DNA of 64,000 nt from Asterias amurensis (Eukaryota > Echinodermata > Asteroidea > Forcipulatida > Asteriidae): the NCBI RefSeq assembly GCF_032118995.1, contig NC_092669.1, forward strand, positions 10,960,335 to 11,024,334. Reading direction: 5' to 3'. A program made the translations under genes and the position numbers. Positions 46,301 to 56,600 of the stretch are shown one piece after another (the first letter of the stretch is position 1; every line of letters starts with the position of its first letter). The notes beneath the pieces were generated by a model. The model was not told where the DNA came from. It made no database searches and saw nothing but the letters and a program-made list of their open reading frames with translations.

Positions 46301-49271
46301 TAACAACAATAATAATAATATTGACCAGTTTTTATACAGCGCTTTTCACACCCCAGGGCTTCTAAAAGTGCTTCCGACATTATTACCCTGGTCATTGGGC
46401 CTTAAATCGTTCCTTAAAAACTATCTCAACTCCCTGGGGAATATACAGCCTGTGCCACTCGGCCAAACTAATCACAAGAACCATCTCTGCCCTCACTGGT
46501 ACCCATTTACCCCGGGGTGGAGAGAAGTAATTATAGTTAAGTGTCTTGCTCAGGGACACAAGTGTCACGACCGGGATTCGAACCCACATTCTGCTGAACA
46601 GAAGCACCATACATTGTAGCTTGAGTTCAATGCTCTTATCCACTCGGCCACAACACCCTTTTTCAGCCAAAAACTCAACTAGCCTTCCCTGGTTTAGCCT
46701 GATTTTGATAGATTCAAAACTCCACAGCCAAACCAATCATTGAATAAGTCCAGGCGAACCTATCTTATCAGAGTCTGACAGCCCTGATACTTCCCGGAGG
46801 AACAAAGGCGATTGCCTCCATGCCCCCTTGCCATTGCCTTGGTGCCCTTGAAATGCTCCTGTAGAAACTTACAGTTTGCGTGGTGCCCTTTCCCTTTCAA
46901 AAACGAAGCATACAGGCGTGTAACCTTCCATTGTTTAGTCTGTGTTTGATGGATTCAGTACTGGACAAACAAACAAACCATGCTTAGCATAATTCCAGGC
47001 ATACCAATCTTATCATAGTCTGAGTTTGATAGACCCAATGATGGACAGCCAAACCAACCATGCGTAGCATAATTCCAGGCACCCCAATCTTATCAGAGTC
47101 TGTGTTTGATGGATTCAGTACTGTGCAATGATTTATGACCTTTGACCTTTTCAGGAAGAGGAATTAAAGAATGCCATGTTACTTGTTATGGCCAACAAGC
47201 AAGACATGGAAAACGCTCTCACGAAAGCTCAAGTAGCGACGGAACTCGGCCTAGCCGCCCTGAGGCACCGAAAGTACCAAATCTTCAAGACATCCGCCAT
47301 CAAAGGGGAGGGCCTCGAGGAGGCGATGCAATGGTAAGGACTGTCTAGTTCCCTGTATGTCATATCAGCCACGCACATTGATTCTTAGTAAGCAAAGGAG
47401 GGACCAGACTAAATAACCCTTCCGGCCTCAATATGATAATCATGTTCTGAGAAGGAGACCAGCAAAATGGCAGCACTGTAAAATAGAGCAGGCATTGAAC
47501 ATCGATCTTGAAGGGGCACAGCAACTTTTCTCTGGTAGGGGGGCACTTCTATGGGGGGGGGGGCACCGTAAGTTTGTATTGGAACCTTGAAGAGGGCACC
47601 ACAGCAAAAGTGCAGGACATCAAAGCAATTGCTGTGAGTGTCGTGGGTTAACTCAAGGCCTACATGAATGCATTAAAAAGACATTGGACTAAGCTTGGGC
47701 GGTTCCAGAAATTTGGGGCTCGGTTCCGGTTCCGAAAAAAAGCTCGGTTCTGAGACATACCCGGTTCCAATTCAATATAAAACATAAGCCGCCCGTCCCG
47801 AGCTCACACACACACAATTGAGCCGATCTATTTTAACTGAAAATAACCAAGTTAATCAGACATCGGTTCCGAGCTCACACACACACAATTGGAGCCGATC
47901 TATTTTTAAAGAAAATACCAGAATACCCACCCCAATGATCAGACATCGTGCCACCGAGCACCTATTTTCCCTGCATTTAAACAAGTCTTTGATTTAGCCG
48001 GCAGTACGATCGTTGTGTAGCAGTACGTCCGTAGTGCAGTACATCCGTAGTACATGCCTGTACATACATACATACAGCACTGTGTGTTTTGTGCATGGGG
48101 CAAGCTTTTATGAATATGGATATATCGGCAGCCAATCACAACGTGCTGTCTATACATGTACATGTATATGCATGACATGTACATGCATACATGTGGTGGT
48201 TGTAGAAGATGCCTGTGTGTGCACTGTGTATGCAGCAGCCACATGTGATAGTTGATACTCATGTCGGCTTGAAGCCTTTGCACACTGTATCTGCGGTCAC
48301 CGCTTTCAACATCAAGCCTCAATTTCTAGAGCCGGTTCGTCGCAGGATCGGCTTCACAGAGCCTTGTATAATTGGGACTCGGTCTTTTAAAATCGGAACC
48401 GACAAAAGCGGGTACCCGGTTCCACAGAAGAGTGGAACCGCAAGTCCGGTTTTCAATTTGGAACCGGGTAGAACCGGGTAACCGAAGGGACCGCCCAAGC
48501 TTACATTGGACACTATTGGTAATTGTCAAAGACCAGTCTTCTCACTTCGTGTATCTCAACATATGCATAAAATAAAAATCCTGTGAAAATTTGAGCTCAA
48601 TTGGTCGTCTGAGTTGCGAGATAACTATGAAAGAAAAAACACCCTTGTCACACAAGGTTGTGTGCTTTCAGATGCTTGATTTCGAGACCTCAAATTCAAA
48701 ACTTGAGGTCTCGAAATCAAGTTCGTGGAAAACTACTTCTTTCTCGAAAACTATGGCACTTCAGAGGGAGCTGTTTCTCACAATGTTTTATACCATCAAC
48801 CTCTCCCTATTACTCGTCACCAAGAAAGGTTTTATACCAATAATTATTTCGAGTAATTACCAATAGTGTCCACTGCCTTTAAAGACATTGGACACTATTG
48901 GTAATTGTCAAAGACCAGTCTTCTCACTTCGTGTATCTCAACATATGCATAAAATAACAAACCTGTGAAAATTTGAGCTCGATTGGTCGTTGATTTCGAG
49001 ACCTCAAATTCAAAACTTGATGTCTCGAAATCAAATTCGTGGAAAATTACTTCTTTCTCGAAAACTATGGCACTTCAGAGGGAGCTGTTTCTCACAATGT
49101 TTTGTACCATCAATCTCTCCCCATTACTCGTCACCAAGTAAGGTTTTATGTTAATTCAATTATTTTGAGTAATTACCAGTAGTGTCCACTGCCTTTAAAC
49201 TGAACTTGATTTTTTTTCATGTTTCTTTCTTTCTCATTAGGCTGGTGAGTGAACTCAAAACGTCGCAGTAA
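43380..49271 (+). CDS. ARL1: ADP-ribosylation factor-like GTPase 1
   Basis: Six coding exons: 43380-43383, 44529-44666, 45613-45694, 46167-46278, 47155-47333, 49241-49271. All GT-AG, phases fit, 181 aa as in human. The product acts at the trans-Golgi, where the GTP form recruits GRIP-domain golgins and other effectors (family knowledge). Visible motifs: Gly2 for N-myristoylation with the N-terminal amphipathic helix [14 protein letters not shown]-loop GLDGAGKT (24-31), switch I TIGFNVET, switch [19 protein letters not shown] (126-129) and TSA (158-160). The CYYSNTDA and [16 protein letters not shown] stretches are ARL1-type rather than ARF-type. The first coding exon carries only ATG and one G. 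The gene has long MITE-filled introns and a large hAT insertion in intron 5. Confidence 0.97.
43666..43797. mobile_element. hAT-like foldback MITE, copy 3
   Basis: GGAAAAGTTTCCGTATGGCG to its complement. An exact 8-bp duplication ATAGTATT flanks it (43658-43665, 43798-43805), the hAT signature. Confidence 0.9.
43850..44199 (-). mobile_element. T1 MITE without its hairpin
   Basis: GATGGTTGATT is joined directly to AATTCGTGGAAAATT, so the whole central hairpin has been cut out. The left terminus is intact; the right one ends CACTGCCTTTTA. Confidence 0.8.
44753..45121 (+). mobile_element. T1 MITE, full copy
   Basis: Left TTAAAGGCAGTGGACACTAT, right GTGTCCAGTGTCTTTAA. The last TTAA is also the first of the T2 copy behind it. 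Confidence 0.85.
45118..45470 (+). mobile_element. T2 MITE, full copy
   Basis: Shares TTAA 45118-45121 with T1. A 25-bp piece around TTGAAATATTATT is deleted. Ends TTGTCCAATGGCTTTAA. Confidence 0.85.
45695..46166 (+). other. ARL1 intron 3, nothing recognised
   Basis: Starts with a C-run just after the donor. No shared repeat. Confidence 0.5.
46303..46659 (-). mobile_element. SINE B, antisense copy
   Basis: From (AAT)n tail at the left through AGCGCTTTTCACA, CTCCCTGGGG, CCATTTACCCC to the tRNA-like head complement (GGGATTCGAACCCACATTC ... CCACTCGGCCACAACACCC). The complete head is kept. Confidence 0.8.
46660..47154. repeat. Degenerate 100-110-bp tandem repeat, ARL1 intron 4
   Basis: Blocks with TAATTCCAGGC-ACC-AATCTTATC and GAGTCTGTGTTTGATGGATT recur at 46690, 46930, 47010 and 47090. 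A stretch with GGTGCCCTTGAAATGC at 46845 resembles 50400-50700. Confidence 0.6.
47334..47672 (+). other. ARL1 intron 5, first part
   Basis: G-run at 47555-47565; otherwise unassigned. Confidence 0.45.
47673..48882 (-). mobile_element. T1 MITE split by a hAT-like element
   Basis: The first 17 bp (TTAAAAAGACATTGGAC) lie at 47673-47689 and the rest resumes at 48504. Right end CACTGCCTTTAA is shared with the following copy. Confidence 0.85.
47690..48503. mobile_element. hAT-like non-autonomous element, 814 bp
   Basis: The TIRs TAAGCTTGGGCGGT and ACCGCCCAAGCTTA are flanked by an exact 8-bp duplication CATTGGAC (47682-47689, 48504-48511). Subterminal GGTTCCGGTTCC / GGAACCGG words are inverted. 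Inside, a 75-bp unit with GAGCTCACACACACACAATT occurs twice, followed by a TACATG-rich stretch. No transposase frame. Confidence 0.85.
48879..49198 (-). mobile_element. T1 MITE, left of hairpin deleted
   Basis: Directly follows the previous copy, sharing TTAA 48879-48882. TTGGTCG is joined to TTGATTTCGAGACC, removing about 60 bp before the hairpin. Ends 40 bp before ARL1 exon 6. Confidence 0.85.
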
Positions 49272-49929
49272 CGGAGAGACATTTGTAAATTCTTCCTTCA
49301 TATTTCGTACAAAATCAATCGATATCATCAAACTGTTGGGGCCAATTGATTTTTCTGACAACAGAGGGCGCTACATACGCATTGCCGCTTTGGGACTGCA
49401 TGCATCGTTGATCGTCATCGGGTTAGTTGGTAATCCAATAGGTTTTTGGACCCCCGTAAAAATGATGAGAAGTTGGGATTGCTTTGAAGGTGTTGCTTTG
49501 AGAGAAATACCACAGGCTTTGAAGAGATAGTCCACACTCTTGCAAAAGGTCATGAATGGTGAAGGGGGCGATGCTTTTGGAGGGGGCGGGGCATAGCAGC
49601 CCCTAAGGGAGGCTGCAGGTGGTAGTCATTAAATGATTGATCCATTAAAACCCACCCGCTTTTAATAATGTTTCTTGCATTGGTTGACAGATGTGCCACC
49701 ATTCCTAGAATATCAAGCAACCCACAAAAAAACATGACGTGGCACTTTGAATTTAATTGATAGGGTGATTCTTTTTACTTGTTAAATTTGTACGCACAGT
49801 GATATGATAGGTCATTGAGGAGATTGGAATTCTTAAAAGTTTGTGACAGTAAAACATTTGTAAAACTATTGTATCAGACTTCTGTGACATTCCACATTAT
49901 TTTGGACAGGAGTCAGGTTGATGAAGCTG
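49272..49929 (+). other. ARL1 3' UTR and flank
   Basis: Contains a CTCF-like CAACAGAGGGCGCTACAT at 49359-49376. No clear AATAAA before the next MITE, so the transcript end is unresolved. Confidence 0.4.
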
Positions 49930-50315
49930 TTAAAGACACTGGACACTATTGGTAATTGTCAAAGACTAGCCTTCACAGTTGTTGTATCTCAACATATGCA
50001 TAAAATAACAAACCTGTGAACATTTGAGCTCAATCGGTCATCAAACTTGCGAGATAATAATGAAAGAAAAAACACCCTTGACACACGAAGTTGTGTACGT
50101 TAAGATGGTTGATTTTGAGACCTCAAGTTCTAAATCTGAGGTCTCTAAATCAAATTCGTGGAAAATTTCTTCTTTCTCGAAAACTATGGCACTTCAGAGG
50201 GAGCCGTTTATCACAATGTTTTATACCATCAACCTCTCCACATTACTCGTCACCAAGAAAGGTTTTATGCTAATAATTTGTTTGAGCAATTACCAATAGT
50301 GTCCACTGCCTTTAA
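49930..50315 (-). mobile_element. T1 MITE, full copy
   Basis: TTAAAGACACTGGACACTAT left; GTCCACTGCCTTTAA right; hairpin GACCTCAAGTTC / CTGAGGTCTC. Confidence 0.85.
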
Positions 50316-50741
50316 GAAATACAAAATCTTGCTTGAAAAAAATATAACTGGGTACCAGTCACAAGGCCTTGAACTTTGTTCTTGTGAGGGTGCAGCAATG
50401 TTCCTGTGGTGCAAGAGGGTCTTTTTGAGGACAATTTTGGCACAAAGGGCACCTTTAGCAAAAGCACAGACCCCACGGCAGTTACTGTGGGTGCCTCATG
50501 GTATTTAGAGGCCTTAGTAAAAGAAAAAAATGAACGACATGGCAGACCTGTATGCTTCCTTAGGAAAGGGCATCAATGCATTTTCTCCTTGGTTAAAAGC
50601 AACCGTATAAGGAAATAGTAAATATCTACTGGAGCATTTTATGGGCACCAAGGCAATGACCGAGGGGGCATGGAGGCTGGAGGCAATCTCCTTCATTGCT
50701 TCCACGAAGTATCAGTCCTGGAGTGGATTTTACACGGAGTT
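50316..50741. other. Intergenic, repeat-like but unassigned
   Basis: GTGCAGCAATGTTCCTG, GGCACCAAGGCAATGACC and GGAGGCAATCTCC partly match the complement of 46790-46880, so this is an unnamed dispersed repeat. Confidence 0.4.
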
Positions 50742-51170
50742 TTAAAGGCAGTGGACACTATTGGTAATTACACGGAGTTTTAAAGGCAGTGGACACTATT
50801 GGTAATTACTCAAAATAATTATTATCATAAAACCTCATTTGGTAACGAGCAATGGGGAAATGTTGATAGTATAAAACATTGTGAGAAACGGTTCCCTCTG
50901 AAGTGACGTAGTTTTCAAAAAAGAAGTAATTTTCCACGAATTTGATTTCAAGACCTCAAGTTTAGAATTTGAGGTCTCGAAAGCGAGCATCTGATGCCAC
51001 ACAACTCCATATGACAAGGGTGTTTTTTTCTTTCATAGTTATCTCGCAACTCCGACGACCAATCAAGCTCAACCAAACTTTCACAGGTTTGTTATTTTAT
51101 GCATATGTTGAGATACACCAAGTGAGAAGACTGGTCTTTGACAATTACCAATAGTGTCCACTGTCTTTAT
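50742..51170 (+). mobile_element. T1 MITE with duplicated left end
   Basis: A 38-bp piece (TACACGGAGTTTTAAAGGCA...GGTAAT) including flank and TIR is present twice in tandem. The rest is a full copy; the right TIR ends CTGTCTTTAT. Confidence 0.85.
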
Positions 51171-51254
51171 GACTAGTCTTATCTTGATTTAGGACAATAG
51201 GACTAGCCATGCATTTTCAATAACTCCTAGCCTAACTCTTTGTGAAATCGACCC
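51171..51254. repeat. Group 11 fragment
   Basis: ACTAGTCTTATCTTGATTTAGG through TTGTGAAATCGACCC. The left TIR is missing, cut at the T1 boundary. Confidence 0.6.
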
Positions 51255-51514
51255 AAGACTTGTTTTTTTGGCTTGTGTCATTGTTTTATAAAGCAAGGGT
51301 GTTTTTAGTGGTAGCCCTTAACCAGCTTGATGAAGTTGCTGTGTGGTTACAACGATCTCGGATTTCTATCGTTCTCCACCGTGATGACCTACAGAACAAA
51401 ATATTTAATAAAATTTAATGTCCTTGTTTCTATTCCTTGTTCTGTCTGCCGTCACAACTGAATTCTACAACTCACATGGCTTTACTTCCCAAAGAGCCAA
51501 TATTATCTTCTGAG

Positions 51515-52033
51515 GTAGACTTGACTCAAGTCCCATTCTCGTGAGAGTGGTCCCTATTTATAAAACGACACGTAGCATACAGTACAGTGCACGCTCGCCG
51601 TCAAAAGACGAGGTCGTTTCTTACTCTGGACGTTGTTATTGGAAAATCTCCCCAAATGGGGAGATGTACAAAACCAATGGGAGCATTATATTCATTATAC
51701 TCTGTGACATCACAGTAGAAGACATTGTAAGGCACGCGTCTACACGTGTGAGAGGTCCCTAAGCTATTACCTCAACTTACTACATGAAACAACCCGTAGC
51801 ATACAGTACAGTGCGCGCTCGCTGTCAAAATGTGGTCCAGAGAATGGGACTTGACGAGGTCGTTTCTTACTCTGCACGTTGTTATTGGAAAATCTCCCCA
51901 AATGGGGAGATGTACAAAACCAATGGGAGAGTTGAAGCGCTGCCCCGCCGGTAAAATATTCGTTATACTCTCAGGAATGATGCAGAGTAGTTTGCTGGGG
52001 ATGACACAGGATTGGGACTTGAGTCAAGTCTAC
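51515..52033. mobile_element. Unclassified TIR element with internal duplication
   Basis: The ends are GTAGACTTGACTCAAGTCCC and its exact complement. Two direct copies of about 130 bp (GTAGCATACAGTACAGTGC ... ATCTCCCCAAATGGGGAGAT ... AAAACCAATGGGAG) lie at about 51572-51687 and 51796-51928. No transposase frame. TCTGA occurs near both edges but is not cleanly placed. Confidence 0.7.
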
Positions 52034-53633
52034 ATCTGACGCTATTGGCATAGCTCTCAACCATAAAATTACGGGGGTTTTCTTTGGTGGAGTCTAAAAA
52101 CCAATTGTTGAATAATTGTTTGTCGGTGCTTAGTGGTTGTGGGAGGGAGAAGTGTACATAAAATTAGGTGTTTGGGGATCTTAAGAAAGAGTTGTTTCAT
52201 TTTTTCAAAGGCGATGTAGTCCACGGGGTTCGTTTGTATCAAATATGAAATTCTGGGCTTGTAATTCTTAACAAAGGTTTATTATAACTTATAATATGAA
52301 ACAGGATTCTATGCTAATCGTTCAGTTTTCCCAAATCAAAAGTGGTGTCCAATGTACAATTAAAACGAAAAGAGGAAAAAAAATAGTTTTTTTAATGGGA
52401 AGGAGCTACTTTTTAGCCTTTTTTGTGACGAATTGGCTCAAGGGCTCAATTTAAAACAATTTGCCCAATTTAAAAAACAATTGCACAATTTATGAGCACA
52501 TTTGTGCCAATTGTCGTTCTTTTGCCCATTTGAGAACCAACTGCCCAATTGACACTATTCTATTTTATGTTCAGAAGCAACTGTTGCTTTGGTCCATTTT
52601 AGAATTAGCTGCCCAAATGATGCTGTACTTTGTGGATTTTTTGTTCCTTTTGCATGTAAGTATTCTGTTGAGTAGGGAGTAGGAAAATGCCAGTGCGTTG
52701 GCTTTATTGACTAAACTTTAACTCCTTAAGAATATAACTGAGAAATGAACCCCTAATAATTATTATTAATGTAAATTTGTTACTACACTTCATTGAGAAA
52801 GAATGATTGCTTAAAAGTGGATAAATAATTTTGTTTAATTTCTTTGTATTTTGATTCATCTTTTTATTTATGTATTATAGGCTTACATAATAGACATGGA
52901 TGAGAGGGGGGAAAAGTAAAGAAGTTTTGTAGTTTGATTCCAGAGTCAGTTTGTCAATTTATTGTGTTTGTAGTCATGTTTATATGGGAGGGGAGAACAC
53001 TGCCATTTTGCAACCAAACCTTAAAGATGCTATGTCCGATTTTTGGCCCCAAACATTAAAAAATAGATTTTTTTGAGTGAATGGTATTTCAAAGAGTATC
53101 GCCCACTCTAACGAAAAAAAGTCCACCCCATACAAGATAGAAATACTGCACCAAATTATTGTATGGTTAGCCCAAAGCCAATTACTTAGACTTATTTCCA
53201 TTTGGGGCCTTTTTTGAACACCTAGGCCCTACCTTACTCTATGGCCCTACCTAGAAATATTGAAGACCTAAGTCAAAAGCAAAAATAATTATTCATGGGA
53301 AACAAAGCAAGAGAACACACACAACAAATAGATAAATAAATAATTATATTATTAATTAAATTAAACCAATATTATAGTAAATGTTAAAAGAGCCCCCCCC
53401 CCCCTTTGTTGTCGCATTTCGGTGCCCCCCCCCCCCCACGTGGTAGGTAAAGTTTGGATGCGCGCGCTCACACAACCAACTCTTGCCACTTGGTGGCGCT
53501 ATGTGTTATTTATTTATCTTTTTTCATAAACACAACGAGCGAGGTTATTTATTTTCTTCACATGCAGAAGTGATTTTCTTTCGTCCTTTTTTTTGAGGAA
53601 ATTATTCAGCTTTATGGACACACGTCTCACGAA
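52034..53633. other. Intergenic upstream of SAAL1
   Basis: Repeated TGCCCAATT / TTTGCCCA words at 52440-52620 and C-runs at 53392-53404 and 53425-53437. No T1 or SINE copy. The SAAL1 promoter should be near the right end. Confidence 0.45.
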
Positions 53634-56600
53634 ATGTCCACCCAAGGTAACTTAAATGTCCAGTCCTCTTTGGAATTATTATTTGTGTACTCCGGCGGCT
53701 GTTTTAAAGCATCTCTATTTGTAGATAATGTCTTGATTGAATGTAATGTGTTGCTGTTGTTCTTTTCTTTATAGTGGCCTGGCCCAGTTTCCGGACATTT
53801 AAATTGAAAAAGCAAAACAAGCTAACAATAAGTGGCGACGCCTTATAGACATTCCTGTTAGATGTAGAACACAATTAAACTACATTTCCAAGTCATCTTC
53901 AACAGTCTGTTGAAAATTAAAATGTATTTTCTTTTGTTTTTTTGTTGTTGTTTTTTTGTTTTTTTTTATAATTAATTATAATTGATTGTTGTTGAAAGTG
54001 GAATGTTTTAATGCCTGTAACAACCTTAAAATTGTCCTCTTGTTTTGGAGGTCATGACCCAGATGGCCAATCGATCTCAAACTTCTAATTCTATTATAAT
54101 ATAGGTTTGTCAGTTTATGTATGTATGGTGGATTATACATAAAAAGGCTTACATTACAGTACACGGAAAAAATTTACGACCTCGCCACCAACTTCCGGCC
54201 TTTTTTTTTCTCTCTTTTTTTTCTGGATGTATAATGCGGTAACCCTTCTTCTCAGGTAAGAAAAAAATTCAGTGGCTTTGGAGTTAATTAGCGGTGGATA
54301 AATTGGTGGCGACGTGCAGAAGATTATCCCAGTACACTCTGCCAGCAACTGTTTTGCTAGCAAGACCAATTCTGTAATGTTCCTTTAACAAAAAGTTGAT
54401 GTGTTATTTTCGCTGTCTATATTTCACATTCAGATTTTAATTTTACAATAAAAATAACCAATAGTTGCTATGAAAATGTCTTTGTTTACATTCCACCAGA
54501 TCGTAATCCTTCGCCTCCAGCGGATGACATAGATGAAGAAATCTTACACGCAGACAGCATCGGAGATACTCTATTCAGCAAACGATGGGTGTTCTCGACA
54601 CTCATGAAACTACTCAAGGTAATTACTCTTCTCTAATCCACATACAAATGTACACCCGACAGGCGCTCCAAAATCTGATTTAAAGGCAGTGGACACTATT
54701 GGTAATTGTCAAAGACAAGTTTTCTTACATGCTGTATCTCAACAATGCATAAAATAACAAACCTGTGAAAATTTGAGATCATAATGAAAGAAAAAACACC
54801 CTTGTCACTCAAAGTTGTGTGCTTTAAGATGCTTGATTTCGAGACCTCAATTTCTTTAATCTGAGGTCTCGAAGTCAAATTTGTGGAAAGACGTTTTTAT
54901 TAATTTCTCATTTGCTTGATTTTGTTTTCCCCATGAAGGAAGTCGAACAGGAGGCTGCTGGTAAAACAGCAGAGGAGCTTATAGCTGCAAAGGCTCATGG
55001 GATTGATATCGACGAGGAGCTAGAAACTGATATTTGTAAACTGTGGGACATGACTGCCAACCAGGTACGGGCCTAATGGGTCAATTGTAAGAGTGTCCAT
55101 AAAAACTGTCTTGGATAGTTGCACAAATTATAAAGTTGACAATTAAAAACACATTACAATTAGTTTTAATCAATGTTTTTTTTTTATGGAAGGTTAAAAG
55201 ATTTTATTCTTAAAGACAGTGGACACTAGTGGTAATTGTCAAAGACCAGTTTTTTTATCATTTGGTGTATATCAACATATGCATAAAATAACAAACCTGT
55301 GAAAATTTGAGCTTGATTGGTCGTCGGAGTTGCGAGATAACTATGAAAGAAGAAGAAAAAAAAAATCACACAAAGTTGTGTGCTTTTGGATGCTTGATTT
55401 CAAGACCTCAAATTCTAAACTTGAGGTCTCGAAATCAAATTCTTGGAAAAGTACTTTTTTCGCGAAAAACTACGTCACTTCAGAGGGAGCTGTTTCTCAC
55501 AATGTTTTATACTATCAACCTCTCCCCATTACTCGTTACCAAGTGAGGTTTTATGCTGATAATTATTTTGAGTAATTACCAATAGTGTCCACTGCCTTTA
55601 AATCCTTGTACATCATTTCTTGTGCAATATTTGTGTTGCCTGTATGTAACTATTTTAACCTTTTTTGTGGTGCTTTTAAAACTTGTACGAGCAATTTGAT
55701 ATCTTATTTTTGTTGAGTAATAAAGTTTCTTATTTCTTCCAGGATGTCTCAAACTTCCTGCATGAGTGGAAATCTCTTGACATACTCATCAGCGTCGTTG
55801 AGCAAACAACTGCTCCGAGATTAACAGTGAGTTTGTTTACTCCTACCGTTAGAGTCCAATTAAAGGTTTTTGATGTATGTTTTTACCCGTTAATTGTTTA
55901 TTTCTATTTTCTTAACTAATGCTTTTGTTTGTGTGTATTTGATGTGTGCTTTTACCCATTGATAATTAAGTTCCATTTTTTAACTATACTTTTGTGTGTA
56001 TTTTATGCATGCTTTTATCCTTAATTGATAATTTCTATTTTATTAACTTTGCTTTTGTGTGTGTTTGTATTTGATATTTTCTTAACCATGCTTTTGTTTG
56101 TGTTCATTTGATGTATGCTTTTAACCTTTTATTATCAACTTATATTTTCTTAACTATGCATTTGATGTATGTGCATTTGATATATGCTTTTTCCCTGTAA
56201 ATTGTTTATTTCTATTTTATTAACTTACGCTTTTGTTAGGCTTTTACCCATTGATTACTAATTTCCATTTTCTTAACTACGCTTTTTGTGTGTATTTTAT
56301 GCACGCTTTACCCTTTAATTGTTAATTTCTATTTTTTAAGTACGCTTTTGTTTGTGTGCATTTAATGAAAGATTTTACCCTTTAGATTTCAAATTTTTAC
56401 TTTTTTTACTATGCTTTTGTTTGTGTGTATTTGATGTATGCTTTTACCCATTGATTATTTATTTCCATTTTCTTAACTATGCTTTTGTGTATGTGTATTT
56501 TTTGCATGCTTTTATCCCCTTATCTTTGTACAAACGATTTATTATAAATATTGCCTTTGATAATTTCGCAGGAGATTTGCATGGGAATCGTAGCTAACAT

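Noticed and set aside
46680-47125. CRISPR-like regular spacing
   Set aside because: The units are long, degenerate tandem repeats without unique spacers, in a eukaryotic intron.
48591-48866. Recurrent frames of 60-90 aa (for example [15 protein letters not shown]...)
   Set aside because: The same peptide appears wherever a T1 copy lies; it is translated MITE, not a gene family.
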